The notes: generated by a model not told the origin, from the sequence alone. A stretch of DNA of 64,000 bases from an uncultured Clostridia bacterium (GCA_947168445.1 CAMVLW010000001.1:37603-101602); one strand, 5' to 3'. Positions 30,510 through 39,790 are shown, counted from the first letter of the stretch. Translations and numbers: made by a program.

Positions 30510-32282
30510 TTATTTTAAATTATCATACAACAGCTTCACCACTCGGTCGGTTGCGTGACCGTCGCGGTTGTCAAAGAACATGTCCGCAAAGGGCGCAATC
30601 TTCTCGGTGCAGAAGTCCTGCTTGTTGATGGAATCAATCAATTCGTCGAGCGAGTAGGCGATTTTGCCGGGGACATATTCCTTAAAATCAAAGTAGAAAT
30701 CGCGCTCGTTGATGTATTTCTCCAAATCAAAGGCGAAGAAAATCATCGGAATGTCAAGCAGCGACGCCTCGAACACCAGCGAGGAATAGTCGGTGATAAT
30801 CAAATCGGTGACAAAAAGCAAATCGTTAAGCTCCGGGTCGCATGACAAATCTATCACGCGGTCGCGGTACTTTTCGGGAATCGGCTGCACGTCGTTGACG
30901 AACGGATGGTGCTTGACGATAATCGCATAGTCGTCGGGAATACTCTCGCACACTCTTTCCACATCGAACATCTCGGTGGGATAGAACGCGGTCTCCTTGA
31001 CCGTGCCGCGGAAGGTGGGCGCAAAGAGGATAATCCGCTTGCCCGCAAAGTTCGGGAACTTTTCAAAGAATTTCTTCCGTGCGCTCTCGGCATACTTACC
31101 GTCAAAGAACACGTCCGTGCGCGGAATACCGGTTGCCACCACGTTGTTCGTCGCAATACCGAAGCCCTCGGAATGGCACTTTTTGCAGTAGGTGGAGCTG
31201 ACGGTTACATAATCGTAGCTGCGGTGGTTTCTGGTGGTCTGCGGCGAGCCCTTGGGCTTGGAAAGACGGGTAAAGCCGAAGGTCTTAAACGCGCCGCAGG
31301 CGTGCCACAGCTGCACCAGCTTGGTTTCCCTGCGCAAATCAATATAGTGAATCATGGGAGTGAATTCGTCGAGCACCACGATTTTGCTCGTCGCGCAGGA
31401 CTTGGTGAAATCTATAATCTCCCCGATGGTCATAAACGAAATGGTGTGGTCGTTGAGAATAAAATGAATATCGAGATTTTTGTCGTCCTTAATTTTGTCA
31501 TAGACAAAGGCAAAGTTGCCCGAAATGTCGTTTCTTCTCAGCGAAATAAAGGTAATGCGGTTGTTTTGAACCTTGAAAAGCTTAAAGAAACGGTAAAAGC
31601 CCTTGAACAGCCAGCGCTTGAACGTCCACAGCGATACCTTGCAGGTGGACACGTTGGAAAAGCGCCACAGGATAAACGCGATAAAGCGCTTGGATTGGCT
31701 TTCGTCGTTAAACCGCGCCGGCAGCCGCAGCACGCCGGTAAAATGGAGCGCGGCGTCAATGACAAAGAGCGGGAGCATGACAATCGCAAACAGGTATTGA
31801 ACAATCTTGATGACCTTTGACGTCAGCTTTACGAAAAAGCGTCTGGCGGGAGATTTTACAATTGCCTTTTTGTCGGGCTTAAAGGAATAGTGATTCCCGC
31901 ATACTTTCAGCCGGAACAGCTTATTGTCCGCCTGTAAGACATCCGGCTTAAATTTCGCTTCGATTTTTTCCTCATAATAATCGACAAAGCTGAAATTAAA
32001 ATACATGTCAAAGGGCATAAAGCGCTTGCTCGTTTTCCAGAACAGCAAATCAAGACGATAGGTATACATGCCCGAAAAATAGCACTTTCCTTCGGTATGT
32101 ATGACGTTTGTCAGAACAAACGGAATTCTTCTGTCCTCTTTGCCGTTGATAAAGTGCAAAATTAATTTTGGCTTAGAAACAAAGTGTGCGTTGATTCTCT
32201 CGTCGTTCAGCGTTCCCATAACGGTCATGGTCAGCTTATCATTTTCAATCAACAACTCTTTGACTTCAATTTGGTATTCCAC
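30510..32282 (-). CDS. CDP-glycerol/CDP-ribitol glycero/ribitolphosphotransferase (TagB/TagF/TarL family)
   Basis: LVQLWHACGAFKTFGFTRLSKPKGSPQTTRNHRSYDYVTVSS, FAPTFRG, IIVKHHPFV, DLLFVTDLIITDYSSLVFEASLLDIPMIFFAFDLEKY. Confidence 0.9.
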   Translation of the reverse strand: MEYQIEVKELLIENDKLTMTVMGTLNDERINAHFVSKPKLILHFINGKEDRRIPFVLTNVIHTEGKCYFSGMYTYRLDLLFWKTSKRFMPFDMYFNFSFVDYYEEKIEAKFKPDVLQADNKLFRLKVCGNHYSFKPDKKAIVKSPARRFFVKLTSKVIKIVQYLFAIVMLPLFVIDAALHFTGVLRLPARFNDESQSKRFIAFILWRFSNVSTCKVSLWTFKRWLFKGFYRFFKLFKVQNNRITFISLRRNDISGNFAFVYDKIKDDKNLDIHFILNDHTISFMTIGEIIDFTKSCATSKIVVLDEFTPMIHYIDLRRETKLVQLWHACGAFKTFGFTRLSKPKGSPQTTRNHRSYDYVTVSSTYCKKCHSEGFGIATNNVVATGIPRTDVFFDGKYAESARKKFFEKFPNFAGKRIILFAPTFRGTVKETAFYPTEMFDVERVCESIPDDYAIIVKHHPFVNDVQPIPEKYRDRVIDLSCDPELNDLLFVTDLIITDYSSLVFEASLLDIPMIFFAFDLEKYINERDFYFDFKEYVPGKIAYSLDELIDSINKQDFCTEKIAPFADMFFDNRDGHATDRVVKLLYDNLK

Positions 32283-32307
32283 AAAGACACCCCAAATGGT
32301 TATAATC

Positions 32308-32976
32308 TTATTTTACAAGCTCGCTCATGCGCGCAACAGCTTCCTTCATGTCAAGCCCTTTTTGATAGAGCGAGGAAGAACCCGCGACAAACATGTCTGC
32401 GCCGCATTCGCGCATTTGAGCGCACAACTCCCAGCTGACGTGACCGTCAACCTCCATAAGCAGGTCATAGCCGCTGTTGTCAAGCAGCTTTCTGACCGCG
32501 GCAAGCTTTTCCATGCTGCCCGGAACAATCGGTCTGCCCGCAAAGCCCGGATAAACCGTCATGACCACAACGCCGTCAATCTTGTCAAGATAACCGTTCA
32601 AGACCTCAGGCTTGGTGTCGGGGCTGATGGCGATAAACGCCTTTGCGCCTCTTTTGCGAATGTCCGCAAGCACCTGCGCCAAATCGTCGGGACACGCCTC
32701 GTAATGCACCGAAACAATGTCGCCCTCACCGATTTCCATCGCGTCAAAATACTGCTGCGGCTGAAACGCCAAAAGGTGAATATCCCTTTTCATGTGCTTG
32801 AGCACAGACTTTGTCGCTTTAATCAAATCTGTGTTAAGCGTAATATTGGGGACAAAATGGTTGTCCATAAAATCGAGATGAATGTATTCCACACCCAACT
32901 CGTCCAGCACCGTCAACTCGCGCTCAAGATTCATCACATCAGCGCACATCAGCGACGGAGACAAAATACCTTTCAT
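32308..32976 (-). CDS. Ribulose-phosphate 3-epimerase family protein
   Basis: LSPSLMCADVMNLERELTVLDELGVEYIHLDFMDNHFVPNITLNTDLI, VVVMTVYPGFAGRP, EVDGHVSWELC, FVAGSSSLY. Confidence 0.88.
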   Translation of the reverse strand: MKGILSPSLMCADVMNLERELTVLDELGVEYIHLDFMDNHFVPNITLNTDLIKATKSVLKHMKRDIHLLAFQPQQYFDAMEIGEGDIVSVHYEACPDDLAQVLADIRKRGAKAFIAISPDTKPEVLNGYLDKIDGVVVMTVYPGFAGRPIVPGSMEKLAAVRKLLDNSGYDLLMEVDGHVSWELCAQMRECGADMFVAGSSSLYQKGLDMKEAVARMSELVK

Positions 32977-32992
32977 GTTAACACCTAACCTG

Positions 32993-34042
32993 TCAGTCGG
33001 TCAATACCATGACCTTTGCGAAAAATTCGCTGTTGTTTTTCATAATGTCAAGACCCTTGTCCATATCCTTCAGGGAAAAACGGTGGGTAATCAGCTTTTC
33101 GGCGTTAATCGTGCCCTTGGAAAGCGCGTCAACCACCAGGTTCCAGTCGCTCTTGTGGGTGTCGCTGTAGGAAGAATTCCAAGTGCCGAAGATTGAGAGC
33201 TGCTTTCTGAGAATCTGCCAGTAGGTATTCTGCGGGAAGGTGAAGTCACCGTGGGGATTGCCAACAAAAATCACCTTGCCGCCGGAAGCCGCCGCTTCCA
33301 GACAGTTGCATGCCGTCAGCGGAATACCGACCGCTTCAATCGCTATGTCGGCGCCGACGCCGTTTGTCATGTTCTTAACCCATTCAATCGCGTTCTCGCG
33401 CGAGGAATTGCAGTATTCGGTGAAGCCGAGTTCCTCAATAAAATCCCAGTTGTTCACGTCGGTGCCGACCAGCAGCACTCTTGCTCCCCAGGCTCTCGCC
33501 CACTGCGCAATCAGCATACCGATGGTGCCGGGACCGAAGATAACCACGTTATCCCCCACCTCGATCTGCGCGCGTCTGAGCGCATGCAGCGCAACCGCAC
33601 AGGGCTCGGTCATTGCCGCAACCTCAAAGCTGACGTTATCGGGAATCGGAACAAGGTTCCAGACCGGCACACGCACATACTGCGCGTAACCGCCGTCACT
33701 GCGCGAGCCGAGATAGTCATAGCTTTTGCACATTTCAAAATCGCCGTGGTTGCAGTTCTCGCACTTTTTGCAGGGAATCAGCGGAAACACGGTGGCTCTC
33801 ATGCCGATTAAGTGCTTGTTCTTTTCATCACCGACGCCCGCAACCTCACCGGCAAACTCGTGACCGGGAATGGTCGGAAAGTGATAGGTTCCGTTGACGA
33901 AAATGCGCGGAATATCGGAGCCGCAAACGCCGCAGGCACGCACCCGGAACAATACCTCGTCGGGCTTGACCTCAGGCATGGGATAGTCACAGTATTCTAA
34001 GTTGCCGACCTCTCTGAGCACTCTTGCCTTCATGGTTTCCAT
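32993..34042 (-). CDS. Zinc-dependent medium-chain polyol(-phosphate) dehydrogenase (GatD/TarJ-like)
   Basis: RACGVCGSDIPRIFVNG, GHEFAGEVAGVG, CKKCENCNHGDFEMC, GPGTIGMLIAQWARAWGARVLLVG. Confidence 0.88.
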   Translation of the reverse strand: METMKARVLREVGNLEYCDYPMPEVKPDEVLFRVRACGVCGSDIPRIFVNGTYHFPTIPGHEFAGEVAGVGDEKNKHLIGMRATVFPLIPCKKCENCNHGDFEMCKSYDYLGSRSDGGYAQYVRVPVWNLVPIPDNVSFEVAAMTEPCAVALHALRRAQIEVGDNVVIFGPGTIGMLIAQWARAWGARVLLVGTDVNNWDFIEELGFTEYCNSSRENAIEWVKNMTNGVGADIAIEAVGIPLTACNCLEAAASGGKVIFVGNPHGDFTFPQNTYWQILRKQLSIFGTWNSSYSDTHKSDWNLVVDALSKGTINAEKLITHRFSLKDMDKGLDIMKNNSEFFAKVMVLTD

Positions 34043-34043
34043 C

Positions 34044-34826
34044 TTAAATCCCGCCTTTCAAAATTGTTTCAAAGGTTTCCAAATCCTCAATGGTGGTGAT
34101 TTTCAGGTTGCGTTCGCTGCCCTTCACCATGCGGATTTCCATTCCGTGGCGGTAAGCAATTTCGCTGCTGCCCGCCGTTGCGCCGATTTCCTCGTCGCTG
34201 ACCTCGTTATGTATCTGATAGTATTTTTGGAATTTAAAGCTTTCGGGAGCCTGTCCCGCGAACAGCTCGCTGCGCTTGAGCAGGCACTCAATCGTCTTGC
34301 CGTCCTTGCTCTGGTAAACGGTGTCCTTGACGGAAATCACCGGCATGGCACCGTCATATTCCGTTGCGCCCTGAACGCACGCGGAGATGATTTCGTCCGA
34401 CACCAGCGGACGCGCCGCGTCGTGGACAATCACAATATCGGTGCCGGGACAGTTCTGCGCAATGCATTTGAGTCCGTTATAAATGGAATGTTGGCGTGTT
34501 TCGCCGGCGGGCGCGTAGCCCTTGATTTTTGTCACGCCGTACTTCGCGGCATGCTCCTCCACAAACGGCTGCCACTGTTCGCTGACAACGACAACCATAT
34601 TATCAATTTCAGAATGTTTCTGAAAAATATCAAAGCAGTAGGAAATCACGGGCTTGCCCTCAACCTCCAAAAACTGCTTCGGACAATCAAGACCCATGCG
34701 GCTTCCTACGCCGCCTGCCAAAATAATTGCGGTATTCATATCCGTTCCCCTCACATATAAAAAAGTGAAACTGTTTGCAGTATTCTGTATATCATACCAT
34801 ATATGGGGTGCTGTTGTCAAATGCAC
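34044..34826 (-). CDS. IspD/TarI-family cytidylyltransferase, copy 1 (true start near the MNTAIILAGGVGSRMG Met)
   Basis: AIILAGGVGSRMGLDCPKQFLEVEGKPVISYCFDIFQ, VHDAARPLVSDEII, SERNLKITTIEDLETFE. Confidence 0.9.
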   Translation of the reverse strand: MHLTTAPHIWYDIQNTANSFTFLYVRGTDMNTAIILAGGVGSRMGLDCPKQFLEVEGKPVISYCFDIFQKHSEIDNMVVVVSEQWQPFVEEHAAKYGVTKIKGYAPAGETRQHSIYNGLKCIAQNCPGTDIVIVHDAARPLVSDEIISACVQGATEYDGAMPVISVKDTVYQSKDGKTIECLLKRSELFAGQAPESFKFQKYYQIHNEVSDEEIGATAGSSEIAYRHGMEIRMVKGSERNLKITTIEDLETFETILKGGI

Positions 34827-34837
34827 CCCAAAATTAT

Positions 34838-35920
34838 CTAATTATTTTCTTCCAAAACCGCTACCGCACGGCGGATTCCCTCTGCCAAATCGACCTTGGG
34901 CTGCCAGCCGAGCGCAAGCAATCTGCCGCTGTCAAGCACCTCCGGCACCTGTCTAAGCGGCGAGGCGGTTTCCTGCGGCTCTTCTTCATCGGCGGGATTG
35001 GCAAAGGACAGGCGCATGTTCCGCTCCGGAAACACCTCGCACGCCTTTTTTGCAAAGCCGCGAATAGTGACGTCGGACTTTTCATACGCGATATTGTAGG
35101 GCGTGATGTCCTCGCCGCTGAGCAAAATATACAGCAGCGCCGTTGCGGTGTCGGTGACATAACAAAAGGAGCGCTTCGCCGCGCCGTTGGATTTCAGCAG
35201 AATATTCTCACGCCTGACGACATTCGCGATAAACTGCGCCCACACGCGGTCGTCCTCCAAAGAGCTTGCGCCGTAGATGTAACTCGGTCTTGCCAGCTTG
35301 ACATGCAAGCCGTATTCATTATAATAGCTTGCCGCCAGCGTTTCGCTCGCGCGCTTGCCCATAGCGTAGCAGTTTTTATAAGAAGTAAAGTCGATGTAGC
35401 CGTTGTCGCTCTCGCTGATTTTGTCCTTTTCGCCGTAAATTACGCCGTAGACCTTGAGCGAGGAAACAATCAGCGTTGCCCTTGCGCCGCTGCTCTTGGC
35501 AAATTCCAGCACATTCGCGGTGCCGGTCAAATTGGCGCTGATGGTGCCGACCGGGTCGGTTTCAAACTGAATATTGCTCGCCTGACTCGCCGCGTGAATC
35601 ACAAAATCAGCCCGCGGCGCTTTAATCGGCTGCGTGACGTCCTGCACGCAGAGCGTCAAGTCCTCTCTTTTGAGCAGTTCGCCGAACTTCTTTTCCGCTT
35701 TTTCTCTGCTGCGCACCAAAGCGGTGACGGTAATGTTGTCGCCGTACAAATCGTTGCGGAGCAGCAGCGCGGCTGTGAGATAAAAACCGATAAAGCCGCC
35801 TGCGCCGGTAATCAGCACGCTTTGATTCTTTAATTGTTGAAAATCCACATTAGAGGCGGCGATTTCCGCCAAATCGGAATAGACGGAGGCTTTGACGCAA
35901 GCCTGTACCTTAAATGCCAT
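34838..35920 (-). CDS. NAD-dependent epimerase/dehydratase (extended SDR)
   Basis: VLITGAGGFIGFYLTAALL, SSLKVYG, YAMGKRASETLAASYYNEYGLHVKLARPSYIYG. Confidence 0.88.
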   Translation of the reverse strand: MAFKVQACVKASVYSDLAEIAASNVDFQQLKNQSVLITGAGGFIGFYLTAALLLRNDLYGDNITVTALVRSREKAEKKFGELLKREDLTLCVQDVTQPIKAPRADFVIHAASQASNIQFETDPVGTISANLTGTANVLEFAKSSGARATLIVSSLKVYGVIYGEKDKISESDNGYIDFTSYKNCYAMGKRASETLAASYYNEYGLHVKLARPSYIYGASSLEDDRVWAQFIANVVRRENILLKSNGAAKRSFCYVTDTATALLYILLSGEDITPYNIAYEKSDVTIRGFAKKACEVFPERNMRLSFANPADEEEPQETASPLRQVPEVLDSGRLLALGWQPKVDLAEGIRRAVAVLEENN

Positions 35921-36650
35921 ATTTCAGTTCTTCCTTTGCGAACCGCTTATAATTTTCATAATAGAATTGTGAGCGGAGCGTGATTAAGTCCTCCGGGGTC
36001 GTTACTTTAATATTGAAACGCTCTCCCTTGAACAGGTGTACCTTCTCCCCCAACTCGATAATCAACTCGCTGGAGGACACGGGATTGAGGATTCCGCGCT
36101 TATACGCTTCCTCATGCGCCCACATGATTTTTTCCATTGTGTAGCCCTGCGGCGCCTGCGTGATATACATGGTGTTACGCGCATAGCTTTTTCCGCAGGT
36201 TTCGCCGTCGGTGCTGTAGAGCAGCGAGTCGATACTCGGCATAACGGGCACCGCCGTTTTGTACTTTTTGGTGTGCTCAATGCAGTCGGTAATCAGCCGC
36301 TCGGAAAGCATGGGACGCACGCCGTCGCAAATCAAAATAATATCGTCGCCGTTGAGCGAAAACTCCGCCGTCGCCATCACGCCGTTATGAATGGAGTCAA
36401 AGCCGTTGGGTCCGCCGGGAACCACCGCTCTGACCTTCGGCACATGAAACTGCTCAATCAGCTCGTTTAAATAGTCAATCCATTCTTCCTTGCAGGCAAC
36501 GACAATCGCGTCAACCTGCGCGTGACGCGCAAAGTGCTGCAGCGTGTGAATGATAATCGGCTTGCCGCCGACCTCCAAAAACTGCTTCGGCAAATCGGAG
36601 GACTGCATTCTCACACCCGATCCGCCCGCAAATAACATGGCTGTAATCAT
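35910..36650 (-). CDS. IspD/TarI-family cytidylyltransferase, copy 2 (overlaps SDR start by 11 nt)
   Basis: ITAMLFAGGSGVRMQSSDLPKQFLEVGGKPIIIHTLQHFARH, ILICDGVRPMLSERLITDCI, ERFNIKVTTPEDLITLRS. Confidence 0.9.
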   Translation of the reverse strand: MITAMLFAGGSGVRMQSSDLPKQFLEVGGKPIIIHTLQHFARHAQVDAIVVACKEEWIDYLNELIEQFHVPKVRAVVPGGPNGFDSIHNGVMATAEFSLNGDDIILICDGVRPMLSERLITDCIEHTKKYKTAVPVMPSIDSLLYSTDGETCGKSYARNTMYITQAPQGYTMEKIMWAHEEAYKRGILNPVSSSELIIELGEKVHLFKGERFNIKVTTPEDLITLRSQFYYENYKRFAKEELKYGI

Positions 36651-36703
36651 AAAAATAGCTCCTGTTCTGACAAAAGGGTATCATTACACACATATCTAGT
36701 CTA

Positions 36704-36732
36704 ACTTTACCACTAAACCACCCCTTTGTCAA
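36704..36732 (-). promoter_or_regulatory. Sigma-A promoter for the alditol/teichoic-type operon (TTGACA, 17 nt, TAAAGT)
   Basis: Minus strand TTGACA-AAGGGGTGGTTTAGTGG-TAAAGT upstream of 36650. Confidence 0.7.
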
Positions 36733-36774
36733 TTTACATTCTTGTAACGAAAGGTCTGATAGTGATATTATCTC

Positions 36775-36803
36775 TTGAAAACTGACGATTATTATGATAC
36801 AAT
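36775..36803 (+). promoter_or_regulatory. Sigma-A promoter for CPBP protease gene (TTGAAA, 17 nt, TACAAT)
   Basis: TTGAAA-ACTGACGATTATTATGA-TACAAT; AGGAG RBS before ATG at 36821. Confidence 0.75.
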
Positions 36804-36820
36804 AAACTAGGAGTGATATT

Positions 36821-37900
36821 ATGCAAAATGAAATTTTCCGGGCGCCGACAGGTTATCCCGCGCCCTACCCGAACTTTTATCCCGCGATTCCCGACCCAAA
36901 AGCCGTTGAAAAGCGCGCGCTGCGCAAGGCGTCCAACGGGCTTGGCTTTTTTGTGTTCACCTACTTCATACTGATGATGGTGTGCAGCTTGATTATCGGA
37001 AGCGTTGTCGGCTTGGCAAGCATTGCCACCGAGCAGAATTTGACGTCGCTTGAGAGCATCATTCAGATTCTCTGCATCCTGATTCCGCCGCTGATAGCCG
37101 GCTTTTTCTACAGAATTCTCTCGCGCAGAAGAATCAGCGACACCATTCCGAAAAGCTTTGTGCCGCTAAAAAAGTTGGTTCCCATGCTGCTGCTCGGCAT
37201 GGCGGCGGCTATGATTGCCAATCAGCTTGCGCAGATGTTTGACAACAATATTTCGCTGTTTTCTCTGCACAACAACGCGCCCGATATTGAAAACTCGCAA
37301 ACCGGAATAGAAATGCTCCTCAGCTTTATCTGCACGGCGATTTGTCCGGCGCTTGCGGAGGAATTTGCGTTCCGCGGCATTTTCATGGGCGTCATGCGAA
37401 AATACGGCGACGCCTTTGCGGTGTTTTCTTCCGCGCTGGTGTTCGGCGCCATGCACGGCAACACCACACAGATTGTCTTTGCCTTTGTGCTCGGCTTGAT
37501 TTTCGGCTATCTGGACTGCAAGGCAAATTCCATTATTCCCTCAGTTCTTCTGCACTTCGGCAACAACTTTTACGCGGTGCTCACCGACTTTCTCCGCACC
37601 GCGATTCCCGACGAGCAGCAGGCAATGCTGATTGTTATGGTGATTATCAGCCTGTTCTACATTCTGGGAATTCTGTCGTTTATCTATCTGGCGCGCACGG
37701 ACAAAAGCTTTTTCCGCATGAGCAACGCCGACAAAAACCCCTACTCCGGCACGGATATTCTCAGCTTTAAAGAAAAAATCACAACCCTGCTCACCTCTCC
37801 GGGCATTATCGTCAGCCTGTCCGTGTTCCTTGTGGAAATGCTGATTTATCTGATTCCCACCGATTCTCTCGGCTTAACGGGGGCTATCGGCATTGGATAG
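36821..37900 (+). CDS. CPBP-family (CAAX protease/bacteriocin-processing type) intramembrane metalloprotease
   Basis: Multi-TM; CPALAEEFAFRGIFMGVMRKYGDAFAVFSSALVFGAMHGNTTQIVFAFVLGLIFGYLDCKANSIIPSVLLHFGNNF. Confidence 0.92.
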   Translation: MQNEIFRAPTGYPAPYPNFYPAIPDPKAVEKRALRKASNGLGFFVFTYFILMMVCSLIIGSVVGLASIATEQNLTSLESIIQILCILIPPLIAGFFYRILSRRRISDTIPKSFVPLKKLVPMLLLGMAAAMIANQLAQMFDNNISLFSLHNNAPDIENSQTGIEMLLSFICTAICPALAEEFAFRGIFMGVMRKYGDAFAVFSSALVFGAMHGNTTQIVFAFVLGLIFGYLDCKANSIIPSVLLHFGNNFYAVLTDFLRTAIPDEQQAMLIVMVIISLFYILGILSFIYLARTDKSFFRMSNADKNPYSGTDILSFKEKITTLLTSPGIIVSLSVFLVEMLIYLIPTDSLGLTGAIGIG

Positions 37901-38339
37901 CAAAGAATTTTTTATGAAAAAGGCGCTGGAACTGGCGCAGGAGGCGTTTGACGACGACGAGGTGCCTGTCGGCGCGGTGATTGTCCGCAACGGTGAAATC
38001 GTCGCCACAGGGCGCAACCGCCGCGAAAAAGCCAAAAACGCGCTGCTTCACGCGGAAACCGACGCGATTAACAACGCTTGCCGTGCCCTCGGCGGCTGGC
38101 GGCTGTGGAATTGTGAAATCTATGTCACATTGGAGCCCTGCCCCATGTGCGCGGGCGCGATTATCAACGCCCACATTCCCAAGGTTTATTTCGGCGCATA
38201 TGACTTCAAAAACGGCTCCTGCGGCACGATTACCAATCTGTTTGAAATGCCGTACAACTTTAAGCCGAGCTGTGAAGGCGGCATTTTGCAGAAGGAATGT
38301 GCCGCGCTGCTGACTTCATTTTTTAAAAGATTACGCTAA
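37893..38339 (+). CDS. tadA: tRNA-specific adenosine deaminase TadA (TTG 37893 or ATG 37914 start)
   Basis: FMKKALELAQEAFDDDEVPVGAVIV, LLHAETDAINNAC, YVTLEPCPMCAGAIINAHIPKVYFGAYD. Confidence 0.96.
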   Translation: MDSKEFFMKKALELAQEAFDDDEVPVGAVIVRNGEIVATGRNRREKAKNALLHAETDAINNACRALGGWRLWNCEIYVTLEPCPMCAGAIINAHIPKVYFGAYDFKNGSCGTITNLFEMPYNFKPSCEGGILQKECAALLTSFFKRLR

Positions 38340-38367
38340 TTGCCGGTTCACGCCGGCAATTTCTTTT
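38339..38367 (+). terminator. Terminator after tadA
   Basis: ATTGCCGG-TTCACG-CCGGCAAT then TTCTTTT. Confidence 0.8.
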
Positions 38368-38376
38368 GCGAAACAC

Positions 38377-38405
38377 TTGCAAATTTGCGCAATTCGCGTT
38401 ATGAT
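38377..38405 (+). promoter_or_regulatory. Promoter of CobW-family gene (TTGCAA, 17 nt, TATGAT)
   Basis: TTGCAA-ATTTGCGCAATTCGCGT-TATGAT; overlaps palindrome GCAAATTTGC. Confidence 0.7.
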
Positions 38406-38436
38406 AGTGGGTGGAAAATAAATAGGAGGAATCAAC

Positions 38437-39780
38437 ATGTTTAAGAAAAAGCAAAACAAGCTCGTTCCCGTTTCCCTGCTGACAGGTTATCTCGGTGCGG
38501 GCAAAACGACCGTATTAAATCATATTCTCGCCAATCAGAAGGGCTACAAGGTAGCGGTTATCGTCAATGACATCGGCGAGGTCAACATCGACGCTTCCCT
38601 GATTGCCAAGGGCGGCGCTGTGACCCAAAAGGACGAAAACCTTGTGCCGCTGCAAAACGGCTGCATCTGCTGCACCTTAAAGGTCGATTTGATGAAGCAG
38701 ATTATCGAGCTGGCGCGTTCCAAAAAATTTGACTATATTTTGATTGAGGCATCCGGCATTTGCGAGCCCGGTCCGATTGCCGGCTCCATCTGTATGCTCG
38801 ACGGCACTCAAAAGCAGGCAAATCTTCCGGCTGTTGCCTATCTTGACAGCATTACCACCATTGTTGACGCAAAGAGAATGGCGGACGAATTCGGCGCGGG
38901 CAAGGCGCTGCTCAACGAGGATTTGGAGGAAGAGGACATTGAAAACCTGCTGATTCAGCAGATTGAATACTGCACCACCATTATTCTCAACAAGGTCGAT
39001 TTGGTAACGCCTGAGGAAAAGAAAGCAGTTCTGGAAGTGATTAAGGCACTGCAGCCCGAAGCGAAGATTATCGAAACCAACTACGGCAAAATCGACGTGG
39101 AAGAAGTGCTTGGCACCAACAACTTTGACATGCGCAAGATTATGCAGAGCGCAGGCTGGTTAAAGGCAATGGAGCTTGAGGGTGAAAACTCCGAGAACAT
39201 GCACGACGACGAGGACGACGACCACGACGAGCACGAGCACCACCATCATCACGACCATGATGACGAAGATGAGCACGAGCACCACCATCATCATGACCAT
39301 GATGACGATGACGAGCACGAGCACCATCACGACCATGATGACGACGAGCACGAGAAACACGGTCACCACCATCATCACCATCACCACCATGAGGAGGGCG
39401 AAGCGGAGGAATACGGTATCGGCACCTTCGTTTATCAAAACGTAAAGCCCTTCAACAAAGAAAAGTTCGAGCAGTTTGTCTTTGAAAACTGGCCGAAGGA
39501 GGTTATCCGCGCCAAGGGTCTGTTCTGGGTGACAGAAGCGCCCAACACCGCCTATATCTTTGAGCAGAGCGGCAAGCAGAAGTATGCCACCGACGACGGC
39601 GACTGGATTGCCGCCTTCCCGGAGGAAGAGAGAAAAGAAATTCTCGACATGAATCCCGACATTGCCGCCGCATGGCACCCGGTTTACGGCGACAGAGTGA
39701 ACAAGCTGGTGTTTATCGGCAGAAAGATGGACAAGGCAGCGATTATCAAAGCACTTGATGATTGCATTGAAGAACCCTGA
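38437..39780 (+). CDS. CobW/COG0523-family GTP-binding metallochaperone with His/Asp/Glu-rich linker
   Basis: LLTGYLGAGKTTVLNHIL Walker A, NGCICCTLK CxCC motif, ILNKVDLV, His-rich HDDEDDDHDEHEHHHHHDHDDEDEHEHHHHHDHD... Confidence 0.93.
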   Translation: MFKKKQNKLVPVSLLTGYLGAGKTTVLNHILANQKGYKVAVIVNDIGEVNIDASLIAKGGAVTQKDENLVPLQNGCICCTLKVDLMKQIIELARSKKFDYILIEASGICEPGPIAGSICMLDGTQKQANLPAVAYLDSITTIVDAKRMADEFGAGKALLNEDLEEEDIENLLIQQIEYCTTIILNKVDLVTPEEKKAVLEVIKALQPEAKIIETNYGKIDVEEVLGTNNFDMRKIMQSAGWLKAMELEGENSENMHDDEDDDHDEHEHHHHHDHDDEDEHEHHHHHDHDDDDEHEHHHDHDDDEHEKHGHHHHHHHHHEEGEAEEYGIGTFVYQNVKPFNKEKFEQFVFENWPKEVIRAKGLFWVTEAPNTAYIFEQSGKQKYATDDGDWIAAFPEEERKEILDMNPDIAAAWHPVYGDRVNKLVFIGRKMDKAAIIKALDDCIEEP

Positions 39781-39790
39781 TTTTTGCTTA

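Noticed and set aside
39199-39400. Possible microsatellite or CRISPR-like repeat
   Set aside because: Short irregular codon repeats in frame with a CobW protein; no spacers.
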